Source of the DNA: an uncultured Lachnospiraceae bacterium
Lineage (GTDB): Bacteria > Bacillota > Clostridia > Lachnospirales > Lachnospiraceae
Direction: 5' to 3'
Assembly: GCA_902780405.1 (NCBI GenBank)
Contig: CACZFI010000003.1
Span: forward strand, 1-64,000
Length of the DNA: 64,000 nt
The position numbers were made by a program, and so were the translations under genes. Positions 17,051 to 25,401 of this stretch are shown piece after piece. Position 1 is the first letter of the stretch. The number at the start of each line of letters is the position of its first letter. The notes beneath the pieces were generated by a model. The model was not told the DNA's origin. It did not search any database and was given only the letters and a program-made list of their open reading frames with translations.

Positions 17051-17145
17051 ATCTGCCCTGCCCGAAGGGCAGGGAGCCCGTTAGGGCTAATTTTAATCGC
17101 GTTTCAGGCTTTCGTCAAGCGCAAGTTTCACTATCTGCCCTGCCC
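17051..17145 (-). repeat. Dispersed repeat, diverged copy F and stub
   Basis: Starts with the same hairpin 2 and AGCCCGT as copy E but then diverges (17081-17130), and ends in a further CTGCCCTGCCC stub at 17135-17145. It shows the repeat accumulating in tandem here. Confidence 0.6.
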
Positions 17146-17167
17146 CTATACATTTTCCGCGGATGCG

Positions 17168-17176
17168 TGCTATAAT
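17168..17176 (+). promoter_or_regulatory. Extended -10 promoter (TGCTATAAT) of the diguanylate cyclase gene
   Basis: TGC-TATAAT 40 bases before the ATG at 17216. It lies inside the longer open frame that starts in the repeats, which shows that the longer start is false. Confidence 0.6.
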
Positions 17177-17215
17177 GTGCAAAGAGGGCGTTTACACGAA
17201 AGGCAGCAATTTGCT

Positions 17216-18226
17216 ATGAACCAAAAAAGCATTCAAAAACTCACATTTGCCATCAACACCGTCATCATCTTTTTAGTGATCGGTCTGATGTTGTTCTTCT
17301 ACCTGTGCGAGGCCACGTTCCTTGTGTATTTCAGCATCCCAACGCTGCTTGTATATCTGGTCGGATATGTACTGATCTTCAGAGGCAAATTATTCTTCTA
17401 CCTCTGCATGGTGTACTTTTGGCTGACCCTGTACATGGGCATAAGCACCATCTGTCTGGGACTTGACTACGGTTTCTGCCTGTACAGCCTGTCCATGATC
17501 CCCATCATTAATTATACGAACTACATTTCCTACAAGCTCGACCAGCGAAAGATACCGGCCGGCTTTATCAGTACCATGATCGTCATCTGTTTCCTCGCAA
17601 GCACGATCTATATTTTCGTGAACGGCCCGATCTACAACGGTCCCAAAAGCGCATCCATCGTCTTTTGGTTTGTCAACTCCATCACGGTCATCTCCTTCCT
17701 GACCGTCTACACACGTATCATGATCAACGCCACGATCAGGTCCGAGGAAGCGATGAAGCGGATGAGCTACGTGGATCAGCTGACCGGTCTGTACAATCGC
17801 CGCTTTATGATGGAACAGCTCGATGTCGCAGGCGGCATCCGCAATACTGCCGCCGTGATCATGATCGACATCGATGACTTCAAGAAGATCAACGATGTCT
17901 ACGGTCACAATGCCGGTGACTATGTGCTCACCGAACTGGCTGACGTTATGTGCGACCTCTGTAACGACATCGTCATCTCAAGATGGGGTGGCGAGGAATT
18001 CCTGCTTCTGGCCAAGGATCTTCCCGATGTGCGCGATCGCATGGAGAAGCTTCGTCAAAGCGTCGCAGCCCATGATTTCACCTTTGAGCGTCAACGAATC
18101 AATGTCACCATCACGATCGGATATGCCCAAAAAGAAGACACGCAGTCCATCGATCGATGGATTCAGCGTGCCGACGAAAAGCTCTACTATGGTAAAAACA
18201 ATGGAAAAAATATGGTGGTGGGTTAA
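17216..18226 (+). CDS. Membrane-bound diguanylate cyclase (GGDEF)
   Basis: The 336-residue product makes cyclic di-GMP from two GTP. Residues 8-155 hold about six membrane helices with short loops and no large sensor domain. The GGDEF domain (about 180-335) starts with DQLTGLYNRRF, has the metal and GTP site IDIDDFKKINDVYGHNAGD, and the active-site signature RWGGEEF. The inhibitory RxxD site that normally lies five residues before GGEEF reads LCND here, so product feedback at that site is unlikely. Start chosen at 17216 because a TGCTATAAT promoter lies just before it. The gene is monocistronic, with a terminator overlapping its stop codon. Confidence 0.9.
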   Translation: MNQKSIQKLTFAINTVIIFLVIGLMLFFYLCEATFLVYFSIPTLLVYLVGYVLIFRGKLFFYLCMVYFWLTLYMGISTICLGLDYGFCLYSLSMIPIINYTNYISYKLDQRKIPAGFISTMIVICFLASTIYIFVNGPIYNGPKSASIVFWFVNSITVISFLTVYTRIMINATIRSEEAMKRMSYVDQLTGLYNRRFMMEQLDVAGGIRNTAAVIMIDIDDFKKINDVYGHNAGDYVLTELADVMCDLCNDIVISRWGGEEFLLLAKDLPDVRDRMEKLRQSVAAHDFTFERQRINVTITIGYAQKEDTQSIDRWIQRADEKLYYGKNNGKNMVVG

Positions 18227-18238
18227 ACCCACCACCAT
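18212..18238. terminator. Bidirectional terminator between convergent genes
   Basis: ATGGTGGTGGGTT-AAACCCACCACCAT is a near-perfect palindrome that includes the stop codon of the cyclase gene. T-rich tracts follow on both strands (ATTCTTATTTT on plus, ATATTTTTT on minus), so it can end both convergent genes. Confidence 0.8.
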
Positions 18239-18246
18239 TCTTATTT

Positions 18247-20217
18247 TCAGCTCCAGTATTTTCTTGTATGATGTGCCGTCAACACGATTATCATAAGCAT
18301 CGCCAGAATCAATCCCGCAAAATAGAATGCAACCGGTGCATGATCTCCGGTATCTACGGCTCCGTTGTCAGACTTGGTCGTAACTTCGGCGGACTTTGTG
18401 TCGGCAAGCTTGTCGATCTCTCTCTGTCTCTTCTCACCGCATCTCGTACATACGCTTTCCTCGAGGCCCTTCTCGGTCGCGGTCGGCTTCTTCACTACCG
18501 TCCATGCGCCATAATCATGTCCGAGTGCTGAAATCTCCGTTACCTCGGTACCTGTAACCGTTCCGCAGACCTCACACACAAGGTTCTCCGTCTTGCTTCC
18601 CGCCTTCGTGCATGAAGGCGCTACGTATGCCGCAGTATCCTCAACTTTTTTGATCGTATGTGTATGCGGTGTCAACACAAGGTAGACTTCCTTGTCGGTC
18701 GCGGTAAATCCCTGCTCAACATAATACTTCTTGGCAGAGGCTACCGTACCGTAATCCGTCGCCTCATCACTCTTGAAGAACTTTGTGGGATCGTCGCCCG
18801 GATTGGAATTCGGATATCCTTCAGATATAAGAACACGGTCGGTTCTGTCTGCGGTTCTCACTCCGATATCTGCGCCTGCCGCAAGTGCAGGAGAAACCTT
18901 GATCGTCTTTCCGCTCGCAAGCAGGACATTGCTTGTCTCCAAACCGTTCGTGCTCTGATTTCTTTGATTGTTTTTGATCACGGGCGCACCGCCGAGCGCG
19001 AGACTACCCTCGACCTGAACGCCGCCCGCCGAGCTGCTATCGCTTGCCGTGTTGCCGCTTACCTCTCCGTTCGTCATGGTAAGTGTCGCTCCGGTTGATA
19101 CTCTTATACCGCCGGCCTGAGGTGCTTCATTTGCTTTAATCGACACGCCGTTTAAGGCTGCCGATCCGTTCTCCGCAAGATAGATACCGCCGCCACCGCC
19201 GGCTGCGTTCGCTTTATTCAGCGTGATCTCTCCGCCGTTCGCAGTGAAGGAAGCACCTGCTTCCGCATAGATACCCGCTCCGGCCCCGGCCTCGTTGAGT
19301 TGAACCACCGCCGCAGTAGACATGGTAAATGTACTGTCGGACGCGAGGTAGATACCGCCTCCGTTTGTATCAAGCGCTGCATGGTTATACTGAATCGCCC
19401 CGCCATTAAAATCAAAAGTGCCCTTGCAATATACGCCCGCGCCATCACCGTTGATGACATTGCCGTTTTCGGGAGCAAATCCGCTGTCGCCGATCGTACC
19501 GCCATTCATGGTAAAGGTTCCGCTCTCCGATACGTAGACACCGCCGCCGTTGTGCGCTCCGTTTGCTTCTCCGATGACGTTGCCGCGGATGGTTCCTCCG
19601 TTCATGGTAAAGGAAGCATTGTTTCCGACGTAGACACCGCCGCCGCATCCGTCAACAGACTGCGTTGAACCAAGTTTCCGAAGTACGTTCCCCTGGATTG
19701 CTCCGCCGTTCATAACCACAGATCCGTTTGTCACGTAGATGCCGGCGCCAAGGTGCGCGCTGTTGGCATAGAGCGTTCCTCCGTTCATGATCAAGCTTCC
19801 GCCCGACACATCGATACCGCCTCCGCATGACGCTACTGCATTTCCCGGATTCATGGTTCCACCTTTGGTGATCATTCCCGTTCCGGCAGTATCCGCAAGC
19901 GTAAGCTCCGCACCGGTTTCCACCCGGATCGCACTGTGCGCCTGTCCCGAGTTATCATAGGTAATCGTATGACCGTTCAAATCGAGGGTAAGGACCCGGT
20001 TTTCCGGAATCTCAATCGTGGCCGGTGTCGTGATATCACCTGTTAATCTGATGCTTTCACATGTAGGAACGGCCAGTGCTGCATTGAGCTCTGCTATATC
20101 GCTTACTTCCGTCGGGTCCTGTGCCAGAACCGTTGGTGACGGGCAGGTAAGCAATCCCACCGTGATTGCAATCACTGTCGTCATGACTTTTTTCAGAGTT
20201 TTCAATCTTGTGATCAT
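18247..20217 (-). CDS. Secreted right-handed beta-helix surface protein
   Basis: A 656-residue exported protein. Residues 1-33 are a signal peptide (KKVMTTVIAITVGLLTCPSP, then VLAQ). Residues 50-470 repeat a module of about 30-35 residues with the pattern N-G-G-x-I-x-x-N ... G-G-G-[IV]-Y-V ... [FLM]-x-M-N-G-G, the mark of a parallel beta-helix seen in adhesins and Chlamydia-type autotransporter passengers. Residues 530-615 form a Cys-containing domain (CTKAGSKTENLVCEVCGTVTGTE; CTRCGEKRQ). The tail AVDTGDHAP, a hydrophobic helix and HHTRKYW is arranged like a sortase signal, but LPxTG is degenerate, so a simple membrane anchor is also possible. Ligand unknown. Confidence 0.85.
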   Translation of the reverse strand: MITRLKTLKKVMTTVIAITVGLLTCPSPTVLAQDPTEVSDIAELNAALAVPTCESIRLTGDITTPATIEIPENRVLTLDLNGHTITYDNSGQAHSAIRVETGAELTLADTAGTGMITKGGTMNPGNAVASCGGGIDVSGGSLIMNGGTLYANSAHLGAGIYVTNGSVVMNGGAIQGNVLRKLGSTQSVDGCGGGVYVGNNASFTMNGGTIRGNVIGEANGAHNGGGVYVSESGTFTMNGGTIGDSGFAPENGNVINGDGAGVYCKGTFDFNGGAIQYNHAALDTNGGGIYLASDSTFTMSTAAVVQLNEAGAGAGIYAEAGASFTANGGEITLNKANAAGGGGGIYLAENGSAALNGVSIKANEAPQAGGIRVSTGATLTMTNGEVSGNTASDSSSAGGVQVEGSLALGGAPVIKNNQRNQSTNGLETSNVLLASGKTIKVSPALAAGADIGVRTADRTDRVLISEGYPNSNPGDDPTKFFKSDEATDYGTVASAKKYYVEQGFTATDKEVYLVLTPHTHTIKKVEDTAAYVAPSCTKAGSKTENLVCEVCGTVTGTEVTEISALGHDYGAWTVVKKPTATEKGLEESVCTRCGEKRQREIDKLADTKSAEVTTKSDNGAVDTGDHAPVAFYFAGLILAMLMIIVLTAHHTRKYWS

Positions 20218-20302
20218 TGGTTTCTTCCTTTCACAGTTTTACACATTCGGCGTAAATCTTATCATCGAATGCAAATAAAATCAATCACCGTTCTGTCAAA
20301 AA

Positions 20303-21352
20303 TCAAATATAGTCATGTGTGACCGTAAGATGATCCCCTTCGGCCGCGACATCGGCCACGCTTCCACAGACGATCGGCATCATCGGAGGAAGATGTCCGA
20401 TATCCGCATCCAGAATAATAGGAACCTCGCAGTTTCCCAGAATATCCGTTACCGCCTTGATCTGATCGACGCCGAACATCTCCTCTCCGTACCTTCTCGG
20501 TCTTCCGATCAGAAATCCCGTCGCCGTGTCAAACCATCCGGCTTCGCGCAGTGACCACAACGCACGTCTTACGGAAAGCGGATCTAAGTCGCAGGCCTCA
20601 AGGAACCACAGCGTTCCGTCCGCCTTATAGCGCTCGTTAAACTCTGCCACGCGGTCATACCTTGTACCGCAGAGATTCACCAGTATATCCAGGCAGCCGC
20701 CGAGCAGTCTGCCGTGCATCTTCGCAGCCCTATCTCCCGAATCCGTCGGAAGATGATACTTAAGTGAAAGCGGCTCCGTTACATAGTAAGGCGCAAGCGG
20801 ATCCGCCTCCTCGCCCTCCGCCACGGGTGCCTCATCCTTCTCCCACAGGCCGTATCCGGAAACTTCCCGTATCTCACCGGTCAGGATCTTCATGGCATCC
20901 GTGAGCGATGGATGCCAGGGCACACGTCCGAAGGCCGGCGCGCATGGTCCGTAGACTGCTGCCGTATCGGCAAGCGTCGCCGATAAGAATGTGTAGTTGG
21001 TATTGTCCGAGTAGCCCATATACCACTTCGGCTCCGCTTTCGCGATCGCCTCGAAGTCGATCATCGGAACCACCTCGCACATCAGCTCCCCGCCGCCGCA
21101 GGTGATCACCGCATCCACAGACGGATCCGTCATGGTATCATTCAGTTCTTTTGCACAAAGCTCAGGGGTGTTGCTGATCCCGATCCCGGATCCCTCGAAG
21201 CAATTCGGCCCGAGATAAAGCCTGTAACCTCTGCTCTCAAAGATCTCTCTCGCTTTTTCGAACCTGCTTTGATACGGCTCGATCGCACAGCCAAAGGACG
21301 GTGCGATAAAGCCGATGGTTCCTCCCTTTTGTAATGGTTTCGGATATCTCAT
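20303..21352 (-). CDS. LD-carboxypeptidase / MccF-like peptidase, family S66
   Basis: The start at 21352 (MRYPKPLQKGGTIGFIAPS) has GGAGG seven bases upstream. The 349-residue protein has the S66 opening GGTIGFIAPSFG, the nucleophile-elbow region ITCGGGELMCEV, the MGYSDNTNY segment, and a C-terminal His region (ADIGHLPPMMPIVCG). Family members cut the L-Lys/DAP-D-Ala bond of murein peptides (LdcA) or the linkage of toxic aminoacyl nucleotides (MccF). I cannot choose between murein recycling and self-protection from the sequence. Confidence 0.88.
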   Translation of the reverse strand: MRYPKPLQKGGTIGFIAPSFGCAIEPYQSRFEKAREIFESRGYRLYLGPNCFEGSGIGISNTPELCAKELNDTMTDPSVDAVITCGGGELMCEVVPMIDFEAIAKAEPKWYMGYSDNTNYTFLSATLADTAAVYGPCAPAFGRVPWHPSLTDAMKILTGEIREVSGYGLWEKDEAPVAEGEEADPLAPYYVTEPLSLKYHLPTDSGDRAAKMHGRLLGGCLDILVNLCGTRYDRVAEFNERYKADGTLWFLEACDLDPLSVRRALWSLREAGWFDTATGFLIGRPRRYGEEMFGVDQIKAVTDILGNCEVPIILDADIGHLPPMMPIVCGSVADVAAEGDHLTVTHDYI

Positions 21353-21388
21353 ATCATTCCTCCGCACATATAAATCCGACACTCAACA

Positions 21389-22264
21389 TCAATCAAGGCC
21401 GTCAAAAAGTTCCTTTTCGCACAAACCGCCTGTCTGCGCAGAAGCGCCGTAAGCATACATATAGTAATTGACGAACTCCGCGTTATACCACCTGTTGTCA
21501 TAGCATACGCAGGTCATACACAGAACATAATCCTTTCCGTCTATTTCTACTTCCATGCATACGTCCTTTATATCGCCGTCCCATTCTTTCTCTCTTCCTT
21601 CCATGAAGGTCTTTCGCGGACCCTCAGAATTCGCATCGGCCTTCGATGTATCCAGGAGCCCTCTGATTTTCATGTTCTTAAGTCCCGGAGCCGAGTCAAG
21701 AAAGCCCATCAAGTCGTCGATTTGTCTGTTATCATTCAGTACATAGGTCTCTCCGCCTGTATAGCTTTTTTTCAGGTCTTCATTATCGACCTTTGCGAGC
21801 ATCGATACAGTGATCTGTCTGTACACGTTTGCGGCGATATATGCCCTTCTGTTCTCAAGATTGACCGCAGTCACAAGATCCGAATCATCGCCGAGTTTCA
21901 CATACTGCTGACCATTGTTTCCCATAACCGAAAATGCACGTGTCTTTTCATAGTATGCCCTTGTATTATAGTTTTCGTTGTAACTCTCCATGGCAAATGT
22001 GGAGACAATACCGTTAAAATCCCCTGCTTTCAGGTTCTCGAGATATGCCTCGACCGCTTCTTCCGGCGTATCGTATCCCCTTCCCTCAAGTTTCGCGCCT
22101 TTCGCATGACCACCCTTCGTCCGTGCAAGCGTCAAAACGAGTACCGCTGCAACACAGGCCCCGATCAAAAGACCGATCAGGAAAACAAGCGCTTTCCCCG
22201 TACCCTTCTTTTTCGGTTCGGGCGCAGGTGTCATTGGTGCCATGTTCGTGTAATTGTAATCCAT
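21389..22264 (-). CDS. Single-pass membrane protein of unknown function
   Basis: The start at 22264 (MDYNYTNMAPMTPAPEPKKK) has GGAGG eight bases upstream. The 291-residue protein has a short Pro-rich cytoplasmic head, a membrane helix at about 25-48 (ALVFLIGLLIGACVAAVLVL) and an outside domain. YDTPEEAVEAYLENLKAGDFNGIVSTF is typical of extracytoplasmic NTF2-like or DUF-type domains in clostridial membrane proteins. It lies 36 bases upstream of the LD-carboxypeptidase gene on the same strand, so an envelope role is likely. No catalytic motif is seen. Confidence 0.7.
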   Translation of the reverse strand: MDYNYTNMAPMTPAPEPKKKGTGKALVFLIGLLIGACVAAVLVLTLARTKGGHAKGAKLEGRGYDTPEEAVEAYLENLKAGDFNGIVSTFAMESYNENYNTRAYYEKTRAFSVMGNNGQQYVKLGDDSDLVTAVNLENRRAYIAANVYRQITVSMLAKVDNEDLKKSYTGGETYVLNDNRQIDDLMGFLDSAPGLKNMKIRGLLDTSKADANSEGPRKTFMEGREKEWDGDIKDVCMEVEIDGKDYVLCMTCVCYDNRWYNAEFVNYYMYAYGASAQTGGLCEKELFDGLD

Positions 22265-22338
22265 AAAAATACCTCCAAAAAACCTCCAACAAATAGTTGC
22301 TTTCTTTTCAAATATCGGATTGACATTTTCCTTTATTA

Positions 22339-22724
22339 TCAATCTTTTTCGTAGTACACTATATCCATACGATCGTTAACTCTATCAATTCTGCCTGTCT
22401 GATGATAGCCAAGTTTCTCATACAAATGAAGATTGCCTTTTTTCTCCGCCGCAAGTATTGCCTGCTGCGCATATCCTTTATTTCGGTACTCAGGCATGAT
22501 CCAAATAGGAGAGATCCGCTTTCTGCTCCCGTCTTTCTTATCTACAACACGGACCACTCCTACCTTCTCATTATTTGCCATAATGAAGAAATATGTCGTC
22601 CACGGCTGTTCAAACCTTGCTAATACTTTATCCATGAAAGATCCGAGAATGCTTCCACCTGCATCTTCCAGACTATTTCAATATCCTCTCGTGCTATCGG
22701 CTTCAAATCTATACCTTCGGGCAT
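22339..22724 (-). pseudogene. Decayed GNAT acetyltransferase
   Basis: The N-terminal piece (22724-22620, MPEGIDLKPIAREDIEIVWK ... AFSDL) is in one frame and ends at TAG. The remainder (22635-22339) is in another and holds WIMPEYRNKGYAQQAILAAEK followed at once by KGNLHLYEKLGYHQTG. Intact GNAT relatives have about 20 residues between AFSDL and the FEQPW segment, and about 15 (ending in LDTILQE) between AAEK and the LYEKLGY motif. Both stretches are missing here. Two deletions, one with a frame change, have removed part of the acetyl-CoA core, so the gene is very likely dead. Confidence 0.75.
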
Positions 22725-22823
22725 TTTTTCATCCTCTTTGTGTTTAAATTCTTTTGATTGATATTCCAAAGCAGATCCCTGTCCTTAGCCTGAACAGCTT
22801 GTAACCTTAACATGTATAAAACC

Positions 22824-24320
22824 TCACAAATATCGTATTTCCTTCGATTGGGTGTTGCTCATTCGTTGTAAAAGCGAAACACATTCCACATGACTACTGT
22901 GGCAGAACTGATCAAAGGGCTGATACGCTTTCAGTTCATAACCGCCGTCCGACAGGTAAGCGATATCGCGGGCGAGTGTTGCCGGATCGCAGGAAACATA
23001 GACGATCCTTTCGGGCGACATGGACAGGAGGGTGTCAAGCAGTGCCGGATCGCAGCCCTTTCTCGGGGGATCCACCACCACGACATCCGCGCGATACTTC
23101 GCCGGATCTTCGGCGTAGAGTTTCGGGATCACTTCCTCTGCCTTGCCCGTAAAAAACTCCACGTTGGTCACACCGTTGGCCGCTGCGTTCTCGCGGGCAT
23201 CCTCGATAGCCTGCGGAACGATCTCCACGCCGTAGACGCGTTTTGCGATGCGGGCCAGCGCCAGCGTAATGGTTCCGATGCCGCAGTACATATCCCAGAC
23301 CGTCTCATCTTTCGTAAGGCCGGCGAAAGCAACCGCCTTCGCATAGAGTTTCTCTGTCTGAACGGGATTCACCTGGAAAAAGGATTGCGGCGAGATGAGG
23401 AAACGATTTCCTCCGAGCACTTCCGCGATCCGGTCGCTTCCCGAAACCGTCACTGTCGAATCGCCGAGGATCCGGTTTGTCTTCTCGCGGTTGATATTAC
23501 AGGAAAGGCTGGTGAGGCGGATCTCTCCGACACCCGGTCCCTCTTCGATCCGTCCTTCGGAAAGATCTCTATGATAGGCATCCAGCGCCTTGTCTAACGC
23601 TTTCGTCATTTCTTCATCACATCCGTTCGGCAGCCTCTTTCCGTTGATCACCAGACATACCATCAGTTCGCCGGTTTCAAAACCGACACGGGTTAACACA
23701 TGACGGATCAATCCCTTGTGCAGCATCTCGTCATAAATGATATCTTCGTATCTGCGCCTCCACGCAGAAAAAAGTTCCCGAAGCGCATCCGTAACGTAGG
23801 TGTTCACAGGATGACCGATTGCGCAGGTCTTTTGATCGATGATGCTGTGCGTACGTCCCGCATAAAACCCCATCTGAACCTCTCCGTTTTTTCCGACGCC
23901 GACGGGAAACTGCATCTTGTTGCGGAAACGATAGGGATGTTCCATGCCGACGATGGGCAGGGCATATTTCTCGGGAGTCTCGATCTTGCCGATCCTCGAC
24001 AGGCAGGACGAAACACGCCGTTCCTTTAAACGCAGCTGTTCCGAATACGCAAGCTGCATCATGGAACAACCGCCGCACCTCGCTGCAACCGGGCACACCG
24101 GCTCCACGCGATACGCCCCCGGAGCAAGAAGCGCAAGCATCTTGGCGTAGGCGTAATGTTTCTTCACCTTGGTGACAACCGCACGTACCCGGTCCCCGAG
24201 AACGGCATCCTTCACAAAGACGGTAAATGTACCACCCTCTGAAAGAGGAAGATGGCCGATTCCCAGGCCATCTTCTCCCATATCTTCGATTAAAATTTCA
24301 ATCTCATCGTTCTTTTTCAT
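22824..24320 (-). CDS. rlmCD: 23S rRNA (uracil-5-)-methyltransferase, RlmD/RlmCD type
   Basis: The 498-residue SAM-dependent enzyme puts a 5-methyl on U747 and/or U1939 of 23S rRNA. An N-terminal TRAM RNA-binding domain (1-60, IEILIEDMGEDGLGIGHLPL) is followed by an iron-sulfur motif, CPVAARCGGCSMMQ with a later Cys, and the methyltransferase domain with VWDMYCGIGTITLALA, VVVDPPRKGCD and the catalytic VSCDPATLARD. Gram-positives use one enzyme for both sites, hence the name; the exact specificity is inferred. It is co-directional with yhaM, 12 bases behind it. Confidence 0.92.
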   Translation of the reverse strand: MKKNDEIEILIEDMGEDGLGIGHLPLSEGGTFTVFVKDAVLGDRVRAVVTKVKKHYAYAKMLALLAPGAYRVEPVCPVAARCGGCSMMQLAYSEQLRLKERRVSSCLSRIGKIETPEKYALPIVGMEHPYRFRNKMQFPVGVGKNGEVQMGFYAGRTHSIIDQKTCAIGHPVNTYVTDALRELFSAWRRRYEDIIYDEMLHKGLIRHVLTRVGFETGELMVCLVINGKRLPNGCDEEMTKALDKALDAYHRDLSEGRIEEGPGVGEIRLTSLSCNINREKTNRILGDSTVTVSGSDRIAEVLGGNRFLISPQSFFQVNPVQTEKLYAKAVAFAGLTKDETVWDMYCGIGTITLALARIAKRVYGVEIVPQAIEDARENAAANGVTNVEFFTGKAEEVIPKLYAEDPAKYRADVVVVDPPRKGCDPALLDTLLSMSPERIVYVSCDPATLARDIAYLSDGGYELKAYQPFDQFCHSSHVECVSLLQRMSNTQSKEIRYL

Positions 24321-24332
24321 GAATCCCTCTGA

Positions 24333-25277
24333 TCAGATCTCGCTTGTAGCTCTGATATTTGATTCGAACATCTTGTTATAACCGAGCCAGTCCTTTTTCT
24401 CACCGGCGCCCGCGAGCACTTCCTTGAAACTCTCCATCTTCGCATCGATATTGTCCGCATGGGAGAGCGCAAGCGCTTCCGCAAGTGCAGGCTTCTTCGG
24501 AGAACCGTACTCGAGTTCCCCGTGGTGTGCGAGGATACAGTGCGTAAGCTCGTCAGCCAGTTTCTTCGGGAAGCCGTCGATGGCATCGATCTTCCTGCGG
24601 ATCATCATGGCGCCCATGACGATATGTCCGATCAGCTGTCCCTCGTCGGTGTAGTCATTCTCGGGGAAATCCGAAAGTTCCTCCACCTTTCCGATATCGT
24701 GAAGCAAGGCAGCCGTAACCAGTAGATCATGTTTTAAAAATGTATAGTGTCCCGCCATGAATTCACAGAGTTCGGCCACGGAAAGGGAATGCTCCAGGAG
24801 GCCTCCGATAAAACCGTGATGAATGGACTTTGCCGCACTGTGTGTCTTAAAATTCTTGATGAATGCCGCATCCTCTTTGAAAAATGCGGAAAGCAGTTTG
24901 TTCAGATACTCATTATTGACACCGTCAACCAAAGCAAGCAGACGGTTGTACATCTCATTTGTGTCATTCTCCGAGGAGGGCATATAATCCGCTACGTCGT
25001 AGGTCCCCTCCGCAGCGATCCTCGCGCGCTTTACATTGAGCTGCAACGCATTGTTGAAGCTCGTCACCTGCGCGTCGATATGAATATAATCCAAATCCTC
25101 AAAGTGCTCGATGGCGTTGGAAAGTTCCCATACCTTTGCATCCACCGTGCCTGTTTTATCCTGAAGCGTCAGGGAGTAATAGGTCTTTCCGGCCTTGGTA
25201 TTCGCGATGGTTTTCTTCTTGCAGAAGTAGGTTTCGGAAACCATCTCTCCCTCTCGCAGCTCACTGATGTATCTCAT
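24333..25277 (-). CDS. yhaM: 3'-5' exoribonuclease YhaM family (OB-fold plus HD domain)
   Basis: The start is taken as the ATG at 25277 because GAGG lies seven bases before it. The 314-residue protein has an OB-fold nucleic-acid-binding domain (about 10-95, YYSLTLQDKTGTVDAKVWEL) and an HD phosphohydrolase-type nuclease domain (about 150-300: HHGFIGGLLEHSLSVAELCE, LLHDIGKVEEL, CILAHHGELEYGSPKKPALA). YhaM removes short 3' tails from RNA and can also act on single-stranded DNA with manganese. No regulatory feature is visible apart from the operon with rlmCD. Confidence 0.92.
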   Translation of the reverse strand: MRYISELREGEMVSETYFCKKKTIANTKAGKTYYSLTLQDKTGTVDAKVWELSNAIEHFEDLDYIHIDAQVTSFNNALQLNVKRARIAAEGTYDVADYMPSSENDTNEMYNRLLALVDGVNNEYLNKLLSAFFKEDAAFIKNFKTHSAAKSIHHGFIGGLLEHSLSVAELCEFMAGHYTFLKHDLLVTAALLHDIGKVEELSDFPENDYTDEGQLIGHIVMGAMMIRRKIDAIDGFPKKLADELTHCILAHHGELEYGSPKKPALAEALALSHADNIDAKMESFKEVLAGAGEKKDWLGYNKMFESNIRATSEI

Positions 25278-25401
25278 AATCACACCTCTTTCATTCGCTT
25301 TCGATTTACGTTTCTAAGATAACACTAAGCCCCCGTTCCCGCAAGCAAAAAGGCGCAATTTTCCCTTTATATTTTCACGAAGATGCTATACAATAGAATG
25401 C

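Noticed and set aside
16849..17145. tRNA-Gly with adjoining repeats as an integration site
   Set aside because: No integrase, no mobile-element genes, and no duplicated tRNA 3' end nearby.
17000..17215. N-terminal extension of the diguanylate cyclase that would start in the repeat
   Set aside because: It would run through repeat copies and the -10 promoter box; the membrane helices begin after the ATG at 17216.
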